A stretch of 64,000 nt of DNA from Arundinibacter roseus. GTDB taxonomy: Bacteria > Bacteroidota > Bacteroidia > Cytophagales > Spirosomataceae. Each line of letters opens with the position of its first letter. Positions within the stretch are counted from its first letter, which is position 1. The notes under the pieces are model-generated. The model had not been told where the DNA came from and ran no database searches. It saw nothing but the letters and a program-made list of their open reading frames with translations. The stretch covers positions 36,690-100,689 of the forward strand of contig NZ_SMJU01000013.1 in NCBI RefSeq assembly GCF_004348825.1. Reading direction: 5' to 3'. This document shows, in pieces, positions 16,465 through 24,404 of the stretch. Both the position numbers and the translations under genes were made by a program.

Positions 16465-16509
16465 TCCCTATGAAGCTGCTGAGTATATGCTTCATAGGGA
16501 TCTATTTTT
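16465..16509 (+). terminator. Terminator/attenuator after the precursor gene
   Basis: TCCCTATGAAG (16465-16475) pairs perfectly over 11 bases with CTTCATAGGGA (16490-16500), followed by TCTATTTTT. It sits between the precursor stop (16448) and the glycosyltransferase start (16518). A partial terminator here would give more precursor RNA than tailoring-enzyme RNA, a known arrangement in RiPP operons. Confidence 0.75.
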
Positions 16510-16517
16510 AAAATTCC

Positions 16518-17864
16518 ATGGCTGGCGTCGCCTTTCTTTTTCCACCCTATCCGGGGCATTACAACAAAACCTTTCAGATAGCGCTGCATTATGCCACCCG
16601 GGGGCATCAGGTATACTACGCACTTTTTGGTAAAAACCCTGCCATTTCTTTGGTTCATGACAACATATCGGTAGTGCCGATAAAAGCTCCGCCCTGGGGC
16701 ACGGGCTACGAACTTTACAAGCAGGACTCAACTACAAAAGAGACCGTACTCGCAAGTCATGAGGAAATATCGGAGCAAAAATTGGTGGAAAGCGCTTTTA
16801 AGGCCAGGCAAAAAGTACTTCTTCTCTTCCTGGAAACGTATCAGCCGGATCTTTTTTTTCTGGATGAATTGTGCGTCAATGATTTCATTATTTTGTATCC
16901 GCACCTGCAAAATCGCCGATGCATCGTGCTGACTCCCTTCTTCCCGTCCTTTCCAAATCCACAAATTCCGCCGCTGAGTACCTATCAGTTTCCAGGCGAA
17001 GAGGCAACTGAACTCTGGCAAATGCATACGCATGCGTTGTACCAAAAACAGAAAAAAAATGCCGAATTAATGCATGGCGAAGATTTGTTTAGTGTTATAT
17101 GTCGAATATTTGATCAACAAAAAATCCCTGACACCTTTACTCCTTCGCTGGTTTGGAAAAAACTACCCTACTACAAAAACCTCGAAAAATGGCACCTGCA
17201 ACCCGTAGAATTTGACTTCGGGGTACATCCGCTTCCGGCTCACGAAAAATACATGGGGCCGATGGTGCATCTCAATCGCCCGGAGAATTTTCCGGTTCCG
17301 TATCAGCTGTTTTTGAAAATGGCTCAACAGAAACCTGAAAACCAGTTAATCTTCTGCTCCTTTGGTACAGCCATCGAAACCATTGTGACCGACGAAGCCC
17401 AGCTTCTCAACTTTTATACCCTTCTCACTGATCTGGCGTGCCTGCATCCGTCCTGGTTTGTTTTACTAAAAGTTCCGGGACCGTATCTTGGAAAAATAAC
17501 CCCTAAGTCCATGAATTGCATGGTACTACCCTTTGTACCTCAGCTGGATTTGTTGCGGCAGGCGGATGTATTCATTTCGCATTGTGGAGGTAATTCCTGC
17601 CTGGAATCCATTTTTATGAAAACGCCGATTCTGGCCGTGCCACCGTCTGACATGTGGGACTACAACGGCATTGCCGCCCGTGTGGTGCATCATGGCCTGG
17701 GGCTAAAAGCCGATTTAACCGACTCAATAGAGGTAATTGAGGAACAAGTAGAAACCTTACTTACAAATGAAAATATTCGGGAAAATATTAAAAAAATAAG
17801 TCTTTTGTTTTCTGAAAAATACCACGACAGCTACGTAGAATCACTGGAAATGCCGGTTATTTAA
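16518..17864 (+). CDS. UGT/GT1-type glycosyltransferase
   Basis: GT-B fold glycosyltransferase of 448 residues, family GT1 (MGT/YjiC-like, the macrolide and natural-product branch). The N-terminus GVAFLFPPYPGHYNKTFQIA has the GH acceptor-side motif. The nucleotide-sugar site is FISHCGGNSCLESI near residues 352-365 followed by PILAVPPSDMWDYNG. These enzymes transfer sugars from UDP or dTDP donors to small acceptors. It is 70 bases after the precursor gene and in the same direction, so the peptide is the obvious candidate acceptor (inference). It ends five bases from the stop of a convergent gene, with no terminator in between. Confidence 0.85.
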   Translation: MAGVAFLFPPYPGHYNKTFQIALHYATRGHQVYYALFGKNPAISLVHDNISVVPIKAPPWGTGYELYKQDSTTKETVLASHEEISEQKLVESAFKARQKVLLLFLETYQPDLFFLDELCVNDFIILYPHLQNRRCIVLTPFFPSFPNPQIPPLSTYQFPGEEATELWQMHTHALYQKQKKNAELMHGEDLFSVICRIFDQQKIPDTFTPSLVWKKLPYYKNLEKWHLQPVEFDFGVHPLPAHEKYMGPMVHLNRPENFPVPYQLFLKMAQQKPENQLIFCSFGTAIETIVTDEAQLLNFYTLLTDLACLHPSWFVLLKVPGPYLGKITPKSMNCMVLPFVPQLDLLRQADVFISHCGGNSCLESIFMKTPILAVPPSDMWDYNGIAARVVHHGLGLKADLTDSIEVIEEQVETLLTNENIRENIKKISLLFSEKYHDSYVESLEMPVI

Positions 17865-17868
17865 CAAA

Positions 17869-18729
17869 TCATTGTAGGGATTTGTCAGCCTCTTGCACCT
17901 GCTTTTTGAAGTAAGCAGTATACTCTAAGGCGGCCTCATAGGTCAGGTGGATGCCATCGAGTGTTGTGTATATTTTATCTTTTTCAGGAAAAATATAGGT
18001 GTATTTTGTTGGTGAAAAATGTTTTAAAAAAAATGCCCGAATAGCCCGTGGCTGTGCCAGATTGGTCAGATCCGGGCTGATGGGCATTTCAAAAAACACT
18101 ATTTGGCAACCCTTTTTTTCGAGGATAGAAACCAATTCCTCCATTCGTTGCATCTGCCGATCCAGGATATATTCTTTGGGAGAAATGTCAGACTCTTTCC
18201 TGAAATATTGGTGCAACTGCGTTGAATGTTTATCGAAGGTGGTATTTGTGATCAAATGTGGCTCCACAATGCCATGAATCAACTGTCCGATTTTGGCGAT
18301 GGGCTGCTTGTCGTGCCGCATAACACGCAGATATTTTTTGAGAAAGTACGGCACCGGCGACTGCAAATAGTCCACAAACTCTTTGTCTTCCGAGCGCAGA
18401 ACGGCATTCATTTCAATGTATACACAGGTCGGTGAGCTGTCGTTTTCGGTCAATAGACGAAGCCCCTCAAACACAGTTTGGCCCGGAAAAGTAAGGCTGC
18501 ATGTGCCAGGAATCCGAAACGTCTGAATCATACTGCTCAGCGAACTACCCACCACCACCCGCGGGCAAAGTTGATGCGTATAGTACAAATATTGCTCAGC
18601 TTTGGCCAGACTTTCCTGATACGTATGCTGAGTAGCAAGCCATTTGGTGGGTCCCAACCCTTTGACCAGGGCTACGTAACTTCCCAAAAAAAGGACCGTA
18701 ACTACGAGAATTTTTTTTAGAAATACCAT
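17869..18729 (-). CDS. SGNH/AlgX-like acyl-transfer partner
   Basis: Membrane-anchored protein of 286 residues with an N-terminal transmembrane segment (KKILVVTVLFLGSYVALV) and an SGNH-hydrolase-like fold. VVVGSSLSSMI near residues 58-68 carries the candidate nucleophile Ser. DGIHLTYEAALEYTAYF near 258-274 carries the Asp-x-x-His dyad typical of the family. Its start overlaps the stop of the MBOAT gene by one base, so the two are translationally coupled. MBOAT/SGNH pairs such as AlgI/AlgX or DltB/DltD pass acyl groups across the membrane onto polymers. Here the partner substrate may be the RiPP or a glycan. Family assignment rests on motifs and gene pairing. Confidence 0.65.
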   Translation of the reverse strand: MVFLKKILVVTVLFLGSYVALVKGLGPTKWLATQHTYQESLAKAEQYLYYTHQLCPRVVVGSSLSSMIQTFRIPGTCSLTFPGQTVFEGLRLLTENDSSPTCVYIEMNAVLRSEDKEFVDYLQSPVPYFLKKYLRVMRHDKQPIAKIGQLIHGIVEPHLITNTTFDKHSTQLHQYFRKESDISPKEYILDRQMQRMEELVSILEKKGCQIVFFEMPISPDLTNLAQPRAIRAFFLKHFSPTKYTYIFPEKDKIYTTLDGIHLTYEAALEYTAYFKKQVQEADKSLQ

Positions 18730-20150
18730 CAGAACTGAAAGTAAATGAAGTTTTTGGCCATACCGCTATTGACAATAATCAGGAAGAAGAGGAAGGCATA
18801 GATTAAAAATTCGGCAGGTAAAAAAGCACGATACCAACTGGTTTTTTTTAGAAAATGCATGAAGTAATAAAAGCCTACAGGAGCGATATACAACAGCGTA
18901 TAAATGACGATTTTGGTGTCATTGGATGAATAAAAAAACCAGAAAGTATTCGATTGAATGGTTTTGTAAAGTTCTAATGAATCGTGCAGAACGGAAAATT
19001 TGAAAAGAATCAGGCTAAAAACGGAGAATAAAAATATGAAAATACCTTTTAGAAATTTGAGAAAAGGAGATTTCATCATCAGGATTTTCTTTTTAGTCAG
19101 GATATTTTCGAGGACAAGCGCTGCGCCGTGCAACGCTCCCCACAGCGCAAAATTCCAGGTGGCACCGTGCCACAGGCCAGCTACAATCATTACGAAAAGC
19201 ATTCCGAAGTAGCGCCGCCATTTGCCCGAACCTGCCCGCACAATCGGCAAAAAAAGGTATTCGCGCAGGAAGTTGGTGAGCGAAATATGCCAGCGAGTCC
19301 ATAATTCGCGGAAGGAAGTAGCCAAAAGAGGAAAATTAAAATTGGGTTTAAAGGAATATCCAAACATACGGGCAAGTCCAATGGCAATGAGCGAGTAGCC
19401 CGCAAAATCGGCAAAGAGCTGGAAATAGTAGCCAAAAACCAGCAACACCAGCGTAGATCCGCTAAACTGCTGAAAATAGGGATAAGCCAGCCAAACCGTA
19501 AAATCTTTAAGATTGTCGGCAACCACCATTTTCAGAAAGTAGCCTGTTATGAGTGCTTTCGTCGTTGTTTCCCAGTGTATAGTTGATAGTTTTTTTGGTG
19601 AAATCTGGGGTAAAAAATCGTGCGCTTTAACGATGGGTCCCGCAATGGCATGGGCAAAGAAGGCTTCAAACAAAAAAATTCGCTCAAAATGATGCCAGAA
19701 CGAGCGGGGAATTAACTGTTCGTTCCTGAAATAATTTTCTTTTTTTACATCCACCAAAAGACTAATCCCCTGAAAGGTAAAGAATGAAATACCCAGCGGA
19801 AGCGGAATACCCAACAGGAAGGTAGTCAGTGGGTTTGGACCCAGCCCCAGCGGTAATATAAGGAGAGAACTATACTTAAACACAACTAAAAGCCCGGTAT
19901 TGAAAATAATTCCAAGCGTAGCCATATGTACTCTATTCACACCCGGATCATGTGCAATCAGATAACTTGCCAGCGCATTTACCAAAACAGACATTAGCAG
20001 CAATCCCACCATAGCAGGCTGATGATAACTGTAAAACACTGTACTTGACAGAATGAGTATGCTGCGCTGCCACCGACTGAGCAGGGGCAGGTAGTACAAG
20101 CCAAAAGTAAGAACGAGTAACCCAATAAAAACAAAACTATTGAATAGCAT
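18729..20150 (-). CDS. MBOAT O-acyltransferase (AlgI/DltB-like)
   Basis: Polytopic membrane-bound O-acyltransferase of 473 residues. The chosen start is the ATG at 20150, giving the family-typical N-terminus MLFNSFVFIGLLVLTFGLYY; a longer frame reaches back into the preceding methyltransferase gene and is unlikely. The catalytic His is in VAGLWHGATWNFALWGALHG near residue 328. The RELWTRWHISLTNFLREYLF segment is also diagnostic. About eleven hydrophobic helices are present. It moves acyl groups (acetyl or longer) to an extracytoplasmic acceptor with its SGNH partner. It belongs to the minus-strand block of five genes inside the RiPP locus. Confidence 0.93.
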   Translation of the reverse strand: MLFNSFVFIGLLVLTFGLYYLPLLSRWQRSILILSSTVFYSYHQPAMVGLLLMSVLVNALASYLIAHDPGVNRVHMATLGIIFNTGLLVVFKYSSLLILPLGLGPNPLTTFLLGIPLPLGISFFTFQGISLLVDVKKENYFRNEQLIPRSFWHHFERIFLFEAFFAHAIAGPIVKAHDFLPQISPKKLSTIHWETTTKALITGYFLKMVVADNLKDFTVWLAYPYFQQFSGSTLVLLVFGYYFQLFADFAGYSLIAIGLARMFGYSFKPNFNFPLLATSFRELWTRWHISLTNFLREYLFLPIVRAGSGKWRRYFGMLFVMIVAGLWHGATWNFALWGALHGAALVLENILTKKKILMMKSPFLKFLKGIFIFLFSVFSLILFKFSVLHDSLELYKTIQSNTFWFFYSSNDTKIVIYTLLYIAPVGFYYFMHFLKKTSWYRAFLPAEFLIYAFLFFLIIVNSGMAKNFIYFQF

Positions 20151-20172
20151 GCAGTTGGTACAATGCAGAAGT

Positions 20173-20904
20173 TTAGTGAATTCTTTCCTGAACTGAGGGA
20201 TGAATGAAGAGAAAATCAGCCCAGTCAATTCCTGCTTGTTGTCGGTGGCAGTTGTACATACCAACCATTTTATAGCCTCGTTCCAATAGAAAATCAAGAT
20301 GCGCCCCAACAGTGGGCATTTGATGGTAGTAAGGTTCCAGCATTGCTTCAAACTGAATCACCTTGATTTGCCCATTTTTCAGCAGGTTTTCGGCTCCCTT
20401 AAGCACTTCAAGGTCGAAGCCCTGCGTATCAATTTTAAGAAAATCAATCAGTTGAATAGTACGCTCTTTGGTATAACTGTCGAGTGAATGAACGGGCACC
20501 TCTACAAAAGGCTGCGAATCCTGTCCCGAAACTTTTAGAAAAGAATTGCCCATAGAATCTTCCTTATTGATGTAAAATGGCAATCGTTCTTCGGCGGCAC
20601 CAACACCCGCATTTTCAAGAATTGCAGCCGGAAGATTGGCCGTATTTGCACGTAAAACTTTAAAGGTTTCCGGGTCAGGCTCAAAAGAATATATCGTGGA
20701 CTGTGGAAACACTTTTCTATAAATCAAATGCGATTCTCCTTTATGCGCTCCTACGTCAAAAATAAGTTTTGGGGCAGAAATTGGTTCTAAAAGTTGAATC
20801 AGGTCTTGCCCAATACTAAGTCCCGGTTTGCGACTTATCTTAGGTACAAGTTTGTATCCAATTGCGAATAAAATTTTTTGAATTGCTTTTTTAAGTAGTT
20901 GCAT
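20173..20904 (-). CDS. FkbM-family methyltransferase (1)
   Basis: SAM-dependent O-methyltransferase of the FkbM family, 243 residues. The SAM-binding loop is LIFDVGAHKGES (about 48-59), followed by YSFEPDPETFKVLRANTAN. DFLKIDTQGFDLEVLKGAE is the FkbM signature for the second half. FkbM enzymes methylate sugar or polyketide hydroxyls. It lies 22 bases from both the TylF gene before it and the MBOAT gene after it in the same minus-strand block. A role in methylating the sugar placed by the GT1 enzyme, or the peptide, is a reasonable guess only. Confidence 0.88.
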   Translation of the reverse strand: MQLLKKAIQKILFAIGYKLVPKISRKPGLSIGQDLIQLLEPISAPKLIFDVGAHKGESHLIYRKVFPQSTIYSFEPDPETFKVLRANTANLPAAILENAGVGAAEERLPFYINKEDSMGNSFLKVSGQDSQPFVEVPVHSLDSYTKERTIQLIDFLKIDTQGFDLEVLKGAENLLKNGQIKVIQFEAMLEPYYHQMPTVGAHLDFLLERGYKMVGMYNCHRQQAGIDWADFLFIHPSVQERIH

Positions 20905-20926
20905 ATGAAGGCTAACCAGAAATACA

Positions 20927-21751
20927 TCACAATATATCCTTTACTTTTTTCCAATACACGCCGGTCCAGTCTACCGTAAGAATTTCTTCCTTGATAGAAT
21001 GCAGCGTACGGTAGTCTTCCACTGCTTTTCTGCAAAACTCAATGGAATGGTAATCGTCGATCAAAATAAAGCCTCCCACCGAAAGTTTAGGGTACAGATG
21101 CACGAGTGCATCCATCGTAGACTCGTACATATCACCATCGAGCCGCAATAGCGCCAGTTTTTCGATTGGTGCGTGCGGAAGCGTATCTTTAAACCAGCCT
21201 TTCAGAAACTGCACGCGGTTGTCGAGCAGGCCATAGCGGGCAAATTGCAGCATCACTTTTTCCATCGGCACGGCGAGGTAGGTTTCGAGATGGTAGTGGC
21301 TTTCTTTATCCGCTTCGTAGCGCGGGTCGGGCTTAGGCAAGCCTTCAAACGAATCGGCCACCCACACGGTACGCGTTGTATCCTGCACGGATTTGAGCAA
21401 GCCTTTCATGAAGATAGTAGCCCCTCCGCGCCAAACGCCCGTTTCGATCAGATCGCCGGGAATGTTGTTTCGGATGATTTCATCAAAGCAGAACTCAATG
21501 TTATCCAGGCGCTTAAAACCCAGCATCGTCAGGCCGTTGGGAGGTACATCCCGGCCTTGCGAGCGATTTTCAACGGTATAGGTTTCGTAGCGACAAAGCA
21601 CACTATCCCTGAACCCAAGCCACCTGGCAACTTTCAGCAGTCTCTTCACTTTTTTCCCCCGAAGCGGAAAATATGCTACCTGATCCACACCGTACCAGTC
21701 CATCAGCGAGCGTTTCAGCAAGTCGCGATATAATTTTCGGGACTCATCCAT
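20927..21751 (-). CDS. TylF/MycF-type O-methyltransferase
   Basis: Macrocin-O-methyltransferase (TylF) family protein, 274 residues from the ATG at 21751 (MDESRKLYRDLLKRSL). The frame is open to an ATG at 21793, but the shorter start gives an eight-base overlap with the upstream gene and a typical N-terminus. The SAM site is DLIETGVWRGGATIFMKG. The metal-binding segment has LRLDGDMYESTMDALVHLYP and GGFILIDDYHS, with Asp residues for Mg2+. Family members methylate deoxysugar hydroxyls on macrolides and related products, which fits a glycosylated end product of this cluster. Confidence 0.9.
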   Translation of the reverse strand: MDESRKLYRDLLKRSLMDWYGVDQVAYFPLRGKKVKRLLKVARWLGFRDSVLCRYETYTVENRSQGRDVPPNGLTMLGFKRLDNIEFCFDEIIRNNIPGDLIETGVWRGGATIFMKGLLKSVQDTTRTVWVADSFEGLPKPDPRYEADKESHYHLETYLAVPMEKVMLQFARYGLLDNRVQFLKGWFKDTLPHAPIEKLALLRLDGDMYESTMDALVHLYPKLSVGGFILIDDYHSIEFCRKAVEDYRTLHSIKEEILTVDWTGVYWKKVKDIL

Positions 21752-22502
21752 TATTTTTTCTGAAAAAATTGAATTGGATACACTGCATCTCACCGTAGGT
21801 TCTTAAAAATCCCATGGAATAGGCATAACCCGCCTCTTCAAAAGTGTGTAGAAAAGCGCCTAACTCAGCGGTAAGATCTGTACGATGATGATATTCAATG
21901 CAATAGCGTTCAACTTTGTGTAGCAGTCCTGCTTCCTTCAAGTCCTTCACGATTTGCACTTCCGAGCCTTCCACATCCATTTTGACGAGATCAATTCGGG
22001 GAATATCCTGTAAGTAGCTGGATAAACGAGTGGTTTTGAGAGGTAAATTCACCTGATTTCTGAGTCGGTTTACCAGCGATCCTCCCATGGAGCCCATCAC
22101 CTTGCCGACCGAAAAAGGAAGAGTTGTTTCGCGGTCAAACAACGCGGTCTGAACTGTTTTAACCTTTGTCAGCTGATTCTCTTCCACATTTTGGCACAGC
22201 AGTTTGAAAGCAAATGGATTGGCCTCAAAGGCAAAAATCTCCGCATCGGGATAGTGCATTTTGTAGTAAAGCGTGGCAAGTCCAATGTTGGCGCCACAGT
22301 CGATAATGCAGGGATCAGGACGGGACAATTCCAGGGCGTATTCTTCATCTTCAAAAATTTCCCTGACCAGAATGTCAAATTCCAAACGGTCAAAATAAAA
22401 AATTTTGTAACCTTTAAGTACCTGATTTTTCTGGATATTTCCCTTTAACACGCTATCTTCCATAGTAGATTTTATGTACAATTCTTTTAAGCGAAAAAAC
22501 AA
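21744..22502 (-). CDS. FkbM-family methyltransferase (2)
   Basis: Second FkbM-family SAM methyltransferase, 252 residues, first gene of the minus-strand block. The SAM loop is IIDCGANIGLATLYY (about 66-80) followed by IFAFEANPFAFKLL. The second signature is IDLVKMDVEGSEVQIVKDL. It differs from the first FkbM protein in sequence and N-terminal length (an extra beta-rich segment, about 25-60), so the two are not recent duplicates. It overlaps the TylF gene by eight bases. Divergent from the kinase-like gene, with about 150 bases holding both promoters. Confidence 0.88.
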   Translation of the reverse strand: MFFRLKELYIKSTMEDSVLKGNIQKNQVLKGYKIFYFDRLEFDILVREIFEDEEYALELSRPDPCIIDCGANIGLATLYYKMHYPDAEIFAFEANPFAFKLLCQNVEENQLTKVKTVQTALFDRETTLPFSVGKVMGSMGGSLVNRLRNQVNLPLKTTRLSSYLQDIPRIDLVKMDVEGSEVQIVKDLKEAGLLHKVERYCIEYHHRTDLTAELGAFLHTFEEAGYAYSMGFLRTYGEMQCIQFNFFRKNNG

Positions 22503-22655
22503 CTTTTTTGGAAGAAATATTTGACTTTCATGAAGTCTACTTATAGTTAATTCTAATCGAGAGACAATATTCGGAATTTATTATTGCGAAAAAAATACCT
22601 TTCAAAGTTATTTTTTTACTACAAAAGATGCTTTTCTTTGTCAAAATCTTTTTTG

Positions 22656-23615
22656 ATGCCCTTTTTATACCAAGCATACGGCCTGTCTATTGTCTCCTCA
22701 GTTGAACTACCCGCATTGGTAAGCTCTTCAACCATTGTGGGACAACCGCTACATGTTGAGCTTGGTAAAGTTCCGGAGACATTTGAAAATCCCCCCACGC
22801 ATGACTGGCCCTTCAGTACTTTCAATGCCCAGGAATTTAGGTACGAACAACCCAAAATTGGTAAATATTTTGTATCTCACGGTTTTAAAATCCTAATTGA
22901 GCCCATATCAACCAATACTGAAAAGGTGTTGCTTTATTTTTATGCCAACTGTCTGGCAATAGCCCTGCTTCAACGAAACCTTATTCCGTTTCATGTATCG
23001 GGTGTCGGCATAGGCACAGACAAGGTTTTGCTTTTTGCCGCCCCTTCGCAAACGGGAAAATCTACCACGGCGCTCAAATTACAGGAGTTGGGCTACGCGC
23101 CATTTACCGACGACACCGCACTTTTACAAATGCAGGAAGAGACGTGTGTGGCCGTACCGTCGTATCCGATGGCAAGGCTTTGGCAAAAAACTATTGGCCA
23201 ACAACGCATTTTCGATGAAGCCGACAAACAGATTATTTTTTCTGATATTGATAAATACGGATTTTCCTTTCATGAACAGTTCAGCACCCAAAAACCAACG
23301 GTTGCAGGGCTTGTATTTCTGGAAGAGTCTGGTGACGAAATTGAGGTTCAAAACCTGAGCCCGATGCAGGCCCTGCCTGCGTTGTACCGAAACATTTACC
23401 GCCGCGAATGGCTTGTCGCTATGGGCAGGGAAGCACTCATGTTCCGACACCTTACGAGTGTTGTTCAGCGCGTACCGTGCTGGAAAGCCGTTCGTCCAGC
23501 CAACAAAAATACCTTCGAGAGTTTTGCAAAAGCCATTGAAAGTCAAATTATTCGACCAACCTTTTTATCTAAGAGTTCACTCGCAAAAGATCATAAACCA
23601 CTTGTCAATTTGTAA
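22656..23615 (+). CDS. HPr-kinase-like protein of lasso-type clusters
   Basis: P-loop protein of 319 residues related to HPr kinase/PEP carboxykinase, a recurrent member of lasso and other RiPP loci where some homologues phosphorylate a peptide Ser. Start taken at the ATG at 22656 (MPFLYQAYGLSIVSSVELPAL), which matches the YRAFGLxIxSELPLPEL-like N-terminus of the family; a TTG 72 bases upstream is less likely. The Walker A loop is APSQTGKST at about 129-137, and HVSGV (His113) and FTDDTALLQ resemble HPrK active-site segments. It leads the plus-strand block with PqqD-like, B2-like and methyltransferase genes. C-terminal Ser37 of the precursor is a possible target (inference). Confidence 0.75.
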   Translation: MPFLYQAYGLSIVSSVELPALVSSSTIVGQPLHVELGKVPETFENPPTHDWPFSTFNAQEFRYEQPKIGKYFVSHGFKILIEPISTNTEKVLLYFYANCLAIALLQRNLIPFHVSGVGIGTDKVLLFAAPSQTGKSTTALKLQELGYAPFTDDTALLQMQEETCVAVPSYPMARLWQKTIGQQRIFDEADKQIIFSDIDKYGFSFHEQFSTQKPTVAGLVFLEESGDEIEVQNLSPMQALPALYRNIYRREWLVAMGREALMFRHLTSVVQRVPCWKAVRPANKNTFESFAKAIESQIIRPTFLSKSSLAKDHKPLVNL

Positions 23616-23642
23616 GAAATTTACTTTTACCCCCTAAAAACA

Positions 23643-23921
23643 ATGATGTACCAAATCAATCCTGAGAAAATATTATATACCCAACTAGGTGATGAAGGCG
23701 TAGTATATAACCTTGAAAAAAACGAGTATCTGACGCTGAACGAAACGTATTTTAAAATTTTACAAGGAGTTGAGCAAGGCCTCACCCTGGATGAGCTGGT
23801 GGTGGCGCTGCTTGCTGAATATGACGTGAGCGAAGAGCAATGCCATTCGGAAGTCGAGGCAGCTTTGCAGGAAATGGAAGGCATGGGTTACATTTATGCA
23901 TCGCCCGGTCAGGTTTCATAA
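23643..23921 (+). CDS. PqqD-like RiPP recognition protein (lasso B1)
   Basis: Small winged-helix RiPP recognition element protein of 92 residues, PqqD family. Typical are the strand-rich N-terminus with LGDEGVVYNLEKNEYLTLNE and the helix LTLDELVVALLAEYDVSEEQCHSEVEAALQEM. It binds the leader of the precursor (expected contact: WVSPKL) and delivers it to the protease and cyclase. Stand-alone B1 proteins next to a transglutaminase-like B2 protein are the hallmark split arrangement of many lasso clusters. Starts 27 bases after the kinase-like gene; a second ATG follows immediately after the first. Confidence 0.88.
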   Translation: MMYQINPEKILYTQLGDEGVVYNLEKNEYLTLNETYFKILQGVEQGLTLDELVVALLAEYDVSEEQCHSEVEAALQEMEGMGYIYASPGQVS

Positions 23922-23963
23922 GTAACAGTAGAAAAACTGTACGTTCAAATCTATGTACGGATT

Positions 23964-24404
23964 ATGATATACGTTGGTCGAATCAGGCAGGTGAGTTTGA
24001 CAGGCCTAAAAATGAGCCGAAGGCAGAAGTTTCTGGTACTGCTCACGTTTGGGTTGAGCGCATGGAGTTACGTCCTGTTCCGTTTTTTTAATCAATACGC
24101 TCATTTTGGTAGCCGAACAAAAAATCAGGAGAATGTTCCGGTCGATGTGTTCCTGCTGGCCGATATTCGAATGGCTTTACGCCTGACAGCCCGCTACGTT
24201 CCGTGGCTCAATGTTTGTCGGCATCAGGCCTATCAGGCGCGACTCCTCTGCCGGTGGCATGGTCTACCCTATCGAATTTCGGTCGGATTTAAAAAAGAGG
24301 CCGACGGCAGTGTATATGGACATGCGTGGACGGAAGTCGGAAATCAGCAGATAACTGGATTTTGCAACCCCGAAGAGTATGTGGTACAAACGGTCTATTC
24401 CTGA
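23964..24404 (+). CDS. Transglutaminase-like leader protease (lasso B2)
   Basis: Lasso-peptide biosynthesis B2-type protein, 146 residues, a cysteine protease of the transglutaminase fold that removes the leader. The Cys is in WLNVCRHQAYQARLL (about residue 87) and the His in YGHAWTEVG (about 125), in the order and spacing of the family. HGLPYRISVGFKKEADG between them is the usual beta segment. The start at 23964 adds 16 residues; an ATG at 24012 (MSRRQKFLVLL) would give 130 residues and a start more like other B2 proteins. It lies after the PqqD-like gene and overlaps the next methyltransferase by 26 bases. Confidence 0.85.
   Translation: MIYVGRIRQVSLTGLKMSRRQKFLVLLTFGLSAWSYVLFRFFNQYAHFGSRTKNQENVPVDVFLLADIRMALRLTARYVPWLNVCRHQAYQARLLCRWHGLPYRISVGFKKEADGSVYGHAWTEVGNQQITGFCNPEEYVVQTVYS

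Noticed and set aside
20151-20351. 67-residue N-terminal extension of the MBOAT protein
   Set aside because: It overlaps the end of the FkbM methyltransferase gene and lies before the family-typical start MLFNSFVFIG.
22584-22655. TTG start for the HPr-kinase-like protein
   Set aside because: The ATG at 22656 gives the N-terminus seen in the family; the extra 24 residues are basic and unrelated.
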